The notes beneath the pieces are model-generated. The model was not told the origin of the DNA. It made no database searches and saw only the letters and a list, made by a program, of their open reading frames with translations. This document shows positions 5,710 through 11,207 of a stretch of 11,207 nt of DNA, one piece after another (position 1 is the first letter of the stretch; each line of letters starts with the position of its first letter). The position numbers were made by a program, and so were the translations under genes. Source of the stretch: Bacteriovoracaceae bacterium (lineage in GTDB: Bacteria; Bdellovibrionota; UBA1018); assembly GCA_023250755.1 (NCBI GenBank), contig JAHFAC010000032.1:1-11207 (forward strand), read 5' to 3'.

Positions 5710-7383
5710 CTATTTAAAAGAGCGCATAAAAAGTCGTAGGAGAAAAAAGGACCCAGCTCCGAAAAAAATAACAGCAACCAAGGGATAACCAAAGGCCTGA
5801 GGTCCGGCAGTATGTTGGAGGGCGATGCTGCTAGCGATAAAGAGTCCAGCGATCAGAACGCTAGTGCTCATCCGGCGAGCATTGGTATCAAGCTGGGCGC
5901 GAAGATTCTCTAGATCGGGGGACCTAAACTCAAGGGCAAAGTCGTTACTGGCAAATTTCTTAAACATCCACCGAATTTGGCGCGGTAGCACCTGTAAAAG
6001 AGCGGCAACATCCTTTGCGACCCAGAGAAAATCCTTAGTCAATCGTTGTATGGAGTACTGGTTTTTAATGAGGTCCTTGACCAGGTCTTTGCCTGAGCCG
6101 AGAAGATCAAAGCTTGGATCCAGGATCCGGCCCATCCCCTCCATGGTGAGAATTGCTTTGAAAACAAGCATCCAGTCGCCAGGAATTTTGATATTGTAGC
6201 GCGTGGCAATTTTGGTGGCCTCGATGAGAATTTTTCCAGCGTTGAGTTTATCCAGCGAGAGTCCCATATAGGGGGCAAGGGTGTTGCGGACCTCGCGCTG
6301 AAAGCCGTCAAAATCGATCGAGGGTCCGGCGGATCCAAGCTCCGCATATTGGTAGCAGAGATTTTCGTAGTCTTCGTTTAAAAGCGCCATGACCATGTTC
6401 ACTAACTGATCCCTGGATTTTTCAGAAAGGCGCCCGACGATTCCAAAATCTATGATTCCCAAGCGATTTCCGGGCAAGACAAAAAGATTTCCGCCGTGGA
6501 GGTCGCCGTGAAAAATTCCGTCAATCATGACCGCCTTGAAGAAGGCGCGGGTTCCAAGCGCGACAATTTGTTTGCGGTCGATTCCTGCGGCGTCAATCGC
6601 CTTAACGTCATTGACACGAATCCCCTCGATTTTTTCAAGTGTAAGGATTTTTTCGGTGCTGAGATGGATGTAGACTTTTGGAATGACGATTTCAGGAAGG
6701 CTTGCCAGGTTTGAGGCCATTTTTGTCATGTTATTGGCTTCGACCTGAAAATCGAGCTCATATGAGAGAGTTCTAAAGAATTCATCCACAATGATTCGTG
6801 GGCTAAAAATCCGGCTTTCTGGGATGTATTTTTCTAAGAGTCCTGCCAAAAAAGCTAAAAGAGAAATATCAGTTTCGATGATTTTTTCGATTTCAGGTCG
6901 CTGAACTTTGACGACTACTTTCTCGCCCGTGTGGAGGCGAGCCTCATGAACTTGACCGATGCTGGCAGCGGCCAAGGGAGTTGGATCAAAAAAAGCGTAA
7001 GAATCCTCAAGTTTTCGTTTGAGCTCTCTCTCTACCGTCTCTTTAACCACGGAAAAAACTAAGGGTTGAACGTTGTCTTGGAGTTTGGTGAATTCCTCAA
7101 TAAAGGGCTCGGGGACAATGTCGGGTCGAGTTGAAAGCAGTTGGCCGAGTTTGACGAATGTGGGTCCAAGCTCTTCAAATGCGCGCCTCACTCTTTCGGG
7201 CGTGTTAAATTCGGCTTGCGATTCGGCAAAGGAGGCGAGCTTGCTTGGGAGATATTTACCTAGGCTCATCCGATTGACGATGTCAGCAAATCCGTACCTT
7301 GAAAAAACTCCTAGGATTTGACGGAGGCGCTGGACGTTTTTTACCGCTTGGCCGATTTGCCTGCCAGCTTGGAGCCATTTCAT
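5710..7383 (-). CDS. ubiB: AarF/ABC1/UbiB-family protein kinase-like membrane protein
   Basis: A 557-residue member of the UbiB/ABC1 atypical kinase family. In E. coli UbiB is a membrane-anchored ATPase needed for ubiquinone synthesis; in menaquinone-only organisms the role of homologues is unclear, so the quinone link here is inference. Family motifs are all present: KLGQ (78-81, within FVKLGQLLSTRPD), the alanine-rich loop AAASIGQVHEA (138-148) that replaces the usual P-loop, Lys159 in VVKVQRP, YELDFQVEANN (208-218), the catalytic HGDLHGGN (292-299) and IDFG (311-314). Two hydrophobic helices at the C-terminus (about 506-521 and 532-552) give the usual membrane anchor. The gene begins 40 bases after rnr, with only a weak ribosome binding site and a 13-base palindrome directly before the ATG. 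It is probably co-transcribed with rnr. Confidence 0.95.
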   Translation of the reverse strand: MKWLQAGRQIGQAVKNVQRLRQILGVFSRYGFADIVNRMSLGKYLPSKLASFAESQAEFNTPERVRRAFEELGPTFVKLGQLLSTRPDIVPEPFIEEFTKLQDNVQPLVFSVVKETVERELKRKLEDSYAFFDPTPLAAASIGQVHEARLHTGEKVVVKVQRPEIEKIIETDISLLAFLAGLLEKYIPESRIFSPRIIVDEFFRTLSYELDFQVEANNMTKMASNLASLPEIVIPKVYIHLSTEKILTLEKIEGIRVNDVKAIDAAGIDRKQIVALGTRAFFKAVMIDGIFHGDLHGGNLFVLPGNRLGIIDFGIVGRLSEKSRDQLVNMVMALLNEDYENLCYQYAELGSAGPSIDFDGFQREVRNTLAPYMGLSLDKLNAGKILIEATKIATRYNIKIPGDWMLVFKAILTMEGMGRILDPSFDLLGSGKDLVKDLIKNQYSIQRLTKDFLWVAKDVAALLQVLPRQIRWMFKKFASNDFALEFRSPDLENLRAQLDTNARRMSTSVLIAGLFIASSIALQHTAGPQAFGYPLVAVIFFGAGSFFLLRLFMRSFK

Positions 7384-7396
7384 AGATTCAGAATCT
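7384..7396. repeat. Short palindrome directly upstream of the ubiB-like start codon
   Basis: AGATTC and GAATCT flank a single base, giving a perfect 13-base palindrome immediately next to the ATG, where a ribosome binding site would be expected. With a one-base centre it cannot form a normal RNA hairpin without opening inner pairs. It may be chance. Confidence 0.3.
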
Positions 7397-7423
7397 CAAG
7401 GATTACAAAGGAGCGCAATCGGG

Positions 7424-9481
7424 CTATTTTTGCCGGCGAGGCGAAGTTTGCCCAGTGGAGCTTGGGGTGGCCAACCCAAAATCAATTTGCCTGCGGTCAA
7501 GATCGGCGCGGAGCGTGATGACTCGCACGGCGCTTCCAATCTGAAAAGTTCGTCTCTTGCGACGACCTGAAAAAACCATCCGTTCTTCGTTAAATTCGTA
7601 AAAATCGTCAGTCATCGAGTCTTTAGTGACCATCCCTTCGACATAGGGATCGGTGATTTGTACAAAGATTCCCCCCTCAGTCATTCCTACGACTTTTGCG
7701 TCAAATTCATCTCCCAAGTGTGGAAGCATCGCGCGAACTTGCTTGAGTCGGATGGACTCGCGTTCTGCGTCAGATGCGAGTCGTTCCCGGTAACTACAGT
7801 GCTCTGCGATTTCAGTGAGTTCTTTTTCTTGCAACTGAGGTGAACTCTTTTTACTGCGCTCGGATTGAAGGACCTGCCTCAAAATTCTATGGACCACTAA
7901 GTCGGGATACCGGCGGATTGGGCTAGTAAAATGAGTGTAGGCTTTTGAGGCGAGACCGAAATGTCCCGCATGAGTCGCGCTGTAGACGGCTTGCTTCATC
8001 GAGCGGAGCAGTGCCATATTGAGTAAACCCTGCGCAGGATGATTTTCTAAACGTCGAATTAAATCAGAAAGAGTCTGTGTGAGGTTCTCTTCTGAAAGAG
8101 AGACGTGGACTCCCACGGTGGCTGCCAGTTTTTGAAACTTGAGTAGGGATTGTTCAGCGGGCTCCTCATGAATCCGGAAAATAAAAGGCCAACTCTTTTT
8201 GAGCACCCACTCAGTGACGGCTTCGTTGGCTGAAATCATGAATTCTTCAATCAATCGATGGGTATCGAGGCGTTCACGACGTCGAATGGACGCGGGCTCG
8301 CCATTTTGATCTACAAGCACATGAACCTCTGGCAAGTCAAAGTCCATGGACCCGCGCTTGAGCCGCTGTTGCTTGATGAGCTGAAAAAGCTCAAAATGAG
8401 GCGCAAATTCCCAGTTTTTATGAGACGAGTTTGCTTGCCACTCGGTTTGAATTTCTGTGTACGTGGCTCGTCTGTGGCTACGAATCACGGCTTCCATCAC
8501 TTCGGTATGCGTGGGGTGGCCCTGCGAGGAAAAATCGATTCGAGCGACCAGTGCGAGTCTGGGCTCGTTGGGCCGTAAGCTGCAAAGATGCTCAGATAAG
8601 GCCGACGGCAACATGTGAAAAGCTCGCTCCGGAAAATAAACGCTGGTTCCTCGTGCCTGGGCCTCTTGATCGAGTGCGCTCCCGGGCGTGACATAATGAC
8701 TGACATCGGCGATGGCGACCCAGAGGCGATGCCCTGAAGCTATTCTCTCTACATAGACGGCATCGTCAAAATCACGCGCGTCTTCGCCATCAATGGTGAT
8801 GAACGGAGTCTTGCGCAAATCTTTTCTGCCTTGAAAAAAAGAGTGAGGAGACTCTTCTCCTCGAAATCGCTGAAGATAAAGCTTGGCCTCGTGTTCGGCT
8901 TCAGGGGCGTGAGCTTCGATTAATCCATATTCAGAGGAGATGAGTGAAATGTCTGCGGATGCGGGAAGGGTGGGGCCGTAAATTTCAGTCACCTCTGCTG
9001 TAACAGGAAAGGGTCCTTTGTCATGAAAATGAAGTTTTGCTTTGACCCAGTCTCCCGCCTTGGCTTTGGACGCTCCATGGGGGGCGTAGACTTCTTCGCG
9101 ATTTTGTTTGCGTTCATAAACCACAAAGCCCCCGCCGCGCCCGGCTCGCGTGGGCATGGGCGTGAAACGACCGATCAACTCGCGAAAGCGGTGGGAGAGG
9201 ACTCTGAGCCCGAGTACTTCTCTTTTTGAATTGAGTGTCACTTCTACACGATCGCCGTGAAAAAGCCGTGCCGCATCTCGGGGTGGGATGAAGAGGTCTT
9301 CCACTTCTTTGTCTCCGAAAATCAAAAAAGCAAACCCTTTATGATGTTTGTCGACAGTTGCTTTAACTTTTTTGAAAGAAGGTCCCGCTGTCTGTGGTCT
9401 GGAAAAAGATTTTTTTCCAAACGGCTTTGAGAACGGATTTTTTCGGTGACGCTGTTTCGGTCGGTTATGTCGGGGGCTCAT
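7424..9481 (-). CDS. rnr: Ribonuclease R (RNB-family 3'-5' exoribonuclease)
   Basis: A processive 3'-5' exoribonuclease that degrades structured RNA, including rRNA and mRNA fragments. The 685-residue protein begins with a basic, low-complexity tail (about 1-37), then cold-shock domains (KVKATVDKHHKGFAFLIF from about 38, and a second about 100-170). The RNB catalytic domain follows, with TIDGEDARDFDDAV; Asp231, Asp237, Asp239 and Asp240 match the magnesium-binding aspartates of E. coli RNase R. HFTSPIRRYPDL and a C-terminal S1 domain (about 594-672) are present. It is shorter than the E. coli enzyme (813 residues), lacking the N-terminal HTH domain and long basic C-terminal tail. The ATG at 9481 is the only start available after the in-frame TAA that ends the upstream gene. 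That ATG lies in the loop of a stable hairpin. Confidence 0.97.
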   Translation of the reverse strand: MSPRHNRPKQRHRKNPFSKPFGKKSFSRPQTAGPSFKKVKATVDKHHKGFAFLIFGDKEVEDLFIPPRDAARLFHGDRVEVTLNSKREVLGLRVLSHRFRELIGRFTPMPTRAGRGGGFVVYERKQNREEVYAPHGASKAKAGDWVKAKLHFHDKGPFPVTAEVTEIYGPTLPASADISLISSEYGLIEAHAPEAEHEAKLYLQRFRGEESPHSFFQGRKDLRKTPFITIDGEDARDFDDAVYVERIASGHRLWVAIADVSHYVTPGSALDQEAQARGTSVYFPERAFHMLPSALSEHLCSLRPNEPRLALVARIDFSSQGHPTHTEVMEAVIRSHRRATYTEIQTEWQANSSHKNWEFAPHFELFQLIKQQRLKRGSMDFDLPEVHVLVDQNGEPASIRRRERLDTHRLIEEFMISANEAVTEWVLKKSWPFIFRIHEEPAEQSLLKFQKLAATVGVHVSLSEENLTQTLSDLIRRLENHPAQGLLNMALLRSMKQAVYSATHAGHFGLASKAYTHFTSPIRRYPDLVVHRILRQVLQSERSKKSSPQLQEKELTEIAEHCSYRERLASDAERESIRLKQVRAMLPHLGDEFDAKVVGMTEGGIFVQITDPYVEGMVTKDSMTDDFYEFNEERMVFSGRRKRRTFQIGSAVRVITLRADLDRRQIDFGLATPSSTGQTSPRRQK

Positions 9482-9493
9482 TAGGCCCCCGAC
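9469..9493 (-). promoter_or_regulatory. Hairpin enclosing the rnr start codon
   Basis: On the minus strand GTCGGGGGC and GCCCCCGAC form a perfect 9-bp stem, with only one A-T pair, around a 7-base loop CTAATGA that contains the rnr ATG. The G run in the 5' arm, four bases before the ATG, is the only Shine-Dalgarno-like sequence available, so folding would hide it. The stem's 3' arm encodes residues Ser-Pro-Arg. No U tract follows, so it is not an intrinsic terminator. The likely role is control of rnr translation. Confidence 0.6.
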
Positions 9494-9505
9494 TTTAGCC
9501 GAAAC

Positions 9506-10270
9506 TTAGGGACAAGGATAGGTGATTCCGTTGATGTCTTCGCAATGGAGGACATACAACTCTTGGCTGCTAATACTTGCACAGCCTGCTCCCGCGTCGT
9601 GAAGAGGGGCATTGATGCCAATCTTGAGAACGCCCGAGTTGTGAATTTGAACGGATCCAGAGGACCCCATCCAAAAGATTTCAGTTCCATCTGTTCCCAT
9701 CAGACCTGCGGGTTGATTCAAGTAATAGGCGGGTGCACCCTCTTTAATCCCATTCAAACTCACATCGCGGCAATCTAAATGCCAAGTCGAAAAATAAATA
9801 AATCCGCCGAGAAAAGAGTCTGTGGACCCTTCGCGAACTCCCCAAGACCCGGTCAGGGTGTATTCGAGCCGATCTCCAGGCTTAACGGTGATCCCTGTGT
9901 TCCATGCTAATTCATTATTAGAATGATCTGGAGTCAAGAGTGGAAAATAGGAGGAAGGGAAAATGAATCCGAATTTTTCCCACTCGCAAAGAGGTCTGCC
10001 ACTCGAGCCGCTCAAAGGCTGTCCGCCAGAGGATCGGCAAGCCCAATCAAACGAGGCGCCTTGATAGCATTGGCCACCAAAGAAATATCCATTTGGACAC
10101 GGATTAGGTACCGGCACGGGTATTGGAATTTGAGGGATCGGAACTGCTGCGACAGGGGGGGATCCTGGATTGTTATTTTTTCCGCAGCTCGTAGAAAGCG
10201 CTGAAGTCGCACCCAATGCAATCAGTATAATAACAACTTTGCTTACTTGGTCTTTCACATTTTTAGCCAT
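9506..10270 (-). CDS. Probable lipoprotein with possible lectin-like beta domain
   Basis: A 254-residue exported protein. The ATG at 10270 is chosen because AAGGAG lies seven bases upstream; the longer frame begins with TTG and lacks a binding site. Residues 1-28 form a signal sequence (basic start, then VVIILIALGATSALS) ending at Cys29 in STSCGK. This is a lipobox-like site, though Leu sits one position further out than usual. A Pro-rich linker follows (about 38-60, with repeated PVP/PIP). Next comes a cysteine-rich part (CPNGYFFGGQC, WAC, PLCEWE) and a beta-rich domain from about 120, with AWNTGITVKPGDRLEY and SGSVQIHNSG. That pattern loosely recalls LecA/PA-IL-type galactose-binding domains, which is a weak resemblance only. 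It precedes rnr by 24 bases in the same frame. The function is unknown; it probably sits in the outer membrane or periplasm. Confidence 0.75.
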   Translation of the reverse strand: MAKNVKDQVSKVVIILIALGATSALSTSCGKNNNPGSPPVAAVPIPQIPIPVPVPNPCPNGYFFGGQCYQGASFDWACRSSGGQPLSGSSGRPLCEWEKFGFIFPSSYFPLLTPDHSNNELAWNTGITVKPGDRLEYTLTGSWGVREGSTDSFLGGFIYFSTWHLDCRDVSLNGIKEGAPAYYLNQPAGLMGTDGTEIFWMGSSGSVQIHNSGVLKIGINAPLHDAGAGCASISSQELYVLHCEDINGITYPCP

Positions 10271-10372
10271 ATTTCTGCTCCTTGCTCTATCTGAGAGCTT
10301 TCTTCGACGGCCGAAGATGTTCATAACGTGTGCCAAATCATGTGATGAAACTACAACAGTCGAATGGATGTG

Positions 10373-10378
10373 ATTATA
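10373..10378 (-). promoter_or_regulatory. Candidate -10 box for the lipoprotein-rnr-ubiB operon
   Basis: A perfect TATAAT on the minus strand lies 103 bases before the lipoprotein ATG and about 57 bases after the glycosyltransferase stop. No good -35 box is found at 16-18 bases; a perfect TTGACA (10413-10408) lies 29 bases upstream, which is too far. The boxes may belong to a non-canonical or activated promoter, or be chance. The resulting leader would hold a 6-bp hairpin TCTTCG/CGAAGA (10301-10317). Confidence 0.4.
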
Positions 10379-10434
10379 AAGGGTTGGCAGTGCGGATGAG
10401 GGGCTGGTGTCAAAAAGCCCTGCCTAAGGATTAA

Positions 10435-11207
10435 TCATTTGATCACCCGATCACACAAGGAGGCGCGGATGAGTTCTCGAAATTGTTGAGCCATGCGTTG
10501 CCATGTAAAATAAGAGAGAACTCGCTCGCGTGCGAGGCGGCCTCGCCGTGTGACTTCATCTGGGTTTTCTAAAACTTCGAGCAGGGTTCGTGCTATTTGA
10601 TCGCTTTGCGTGGGGGGAACTAACCATCCTGTTTTTCCGTTTTCAACCGCATCGGGCACCCCGCCGCTGTGACCGGCAATCGAGGGTTTTTCGCAAGCGG
10701 CGGCTTCAAGAAAAACAATGCCAAAACCCTCGACGTCGGGGGGATCAATATGTTCGCGTGAAAGCATGACGTAGGCGTCGCAAAGATTGTAATAATCGGA
10801 AATTCGATTAAACGGAATTCGGCCACTCATCCTTACATGGGAACGCAGGCCGTTTTCTTGGATCATTGCTTCAAGGCGCGCCTGGTCCCTCCCCTCTCCA
10901 CAGACGAGATAAATCACCTCTGGATGTTTTTGGACAACGCTTTTCAGGGCCAGAATCGTTTGATCGATTCCCTTATAAGGATCGAGCCGGGTGACGGTTA
11001 AGAAGACTTTTTTCCCATGAAGTCCGTATTTTTCAACCAAATCAGGGGCACGCCCGCCGGGTTGAAAAGTTGCAGGATCCACAGCAGGATTGACCACGTG
11101 AATTTGATCTAAGGGGGTTTGGCATTTTTGTGCGATCAGATTTTGAGTGTATCGGCTGTTAACAAAGATGGCAGAAGCATTTTTGAAAACCGCGTATTTC
11201 AAGGGAC
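10435..11207 (-). CDS. GT4-type glycosyltransferase, N-terminal part outside window
   Basis: A retaining GT-B glycosyltransferase of the group 1 (GT4) type, which transfers sugar from a nucleotide-sugar donor, typically in synthesis of LPS, capsule or exopolysaccharide. The frame stays open to the edge of the window, so about 257 C-terminal residues are seen and roughly the acceptor-binding half is missing. Counting from a TTG at 11202, visible features are the end of the N-terminal domain (ASAIFVNSRYT), the donor-binding TRLDPYKG (71-78, with the Arg and Lys that usually contact the diphosphate), CGEGRD (101-106) and the EX7E motif in EGFGIVFLE (Glu158 and Glu166), followed by GGVPDAV. The acceptor and product cannot be told from this fragment. 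The gene may be in an operon with genes beyond the window. Confidence 0.9.
   Translation of the reverse strand, partial: PLKYAVFKNASAIFVNSRYTQNLIAQKCQTPLDQIHVVNPAVDPATFQPGGRAPDLVEKYGLHGKKVFLTVTRLDPYKGIDQTILALKSVVQKHPEVIYLVCGEGRDQARLEAMIQENGLRSHVRMSGRIPFNRISDYYNLCDAYVMLSREHIDPPDVEGFGIVFLEAAACEKPSIAGHSGGVPDAVENGKTGWLVPPTQSDQIARTLLEVLENPDEVTRRGRLARERVLSYFTWQRMAQQFRELIRASLCDRVIK

Noticed and set aside
5825..9229. Several long plus-strand open frames opposite ubiB and rnr.
   Set aside because: They lie wholly antisense to well-supported conserved genes, have no family resemblance and no binding sites.
9481..9506. Possible lipoprotein-RNase R fusion by readthrough, since both genes are in the same frame.
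   Set aside because: A TAA stop and a separate start codon are present; sharing a frame has a one-in-three chance and nothing suggests programmed readthrough.
10271..10336. A 22-residue N-terminal extension of the lipoprotein starting at a TTG at 10336.
   Set aside because: It places a basic, non-hydrophobic stretch before the signal peptide and lacks a binding site, while the ATG at 10270 has an ideal AAGGAG.
10401..10420. GGGCT/AGCCC inverted repeat as terminator of the glycosyltransferase gene.
   Set aside because: Only five pairs with a 10-base loop, and no T run follows on the minus strand.

Overview
The window most likely comes from a member of the Bdellovibrionota (predatory or related Oligoflexia-type bacteria). 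The main clue is a TIGR02147/DUF4423 regulator, a family expanded in Bdellovibrio and Fibrobacter, coupled to a secreted protein that begins with a GNGGG motif. This lineage call is inference from protein families, not from a marker gene.

The window has two halves, separated by a tRNA-Pro(CGG) gene on the minus strand (5571-5648). The left half (1-5570) looks like accessory DNA, visibly AT-rich in its middle, made of lineage-specific genes and debris. It holds the 3' part of an unrecognised cysteine-containing protein (2-580), a hairpin, a short apparent remnant of a TIGR02147 gene (about 645-773), and a promoter-like region with a strong dyad. Next come the intact TIGR02147 regulator (916-1764) and a secreted GNGGG protein (1761-3074) that overlap by four bases. 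After those lie an AT-rich spacer with an in-frame open stretch past the stop codon, a small secreted protein on the minus strand (3421-4050), and an intact ISL3-family insertion sequence with clear terminal inverted repeats (4162-5495).

The right half (5571-11207) is entirely on the minus strand and looks like conserved chromosome. In order of transcription it runs: 3' part of a GT4 glycosyltransferase (11207-10435), a small probable lipoprotein (10270-9506), RNase R (rnr, 9481-7424), an AarF/ABC1/UbiB-family kinase-like membrane protein (7383-5710), and tRNA-Pro with its own promoter. Gaps of 24 and 40 bases make lipoprotein-rnr-ubiB a probable operon, with a perfect TATAAT box upstream of the lipoprotein.

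The observations most worth following up are: (i) a perfect 9-bp GC-rich hairpin whose loop contains the rnr start codon and whose stem contains the only Shine-Dalgarno-like G run; (ii) the regulator/secreted-protein pair with a dyad over its candidate -10 box and an apparent dead paralogue just upstream; (iii) the accessory block ending at the 3' side of tRNA-Pro. I found no CRISPR array, defence system or complete novel system.
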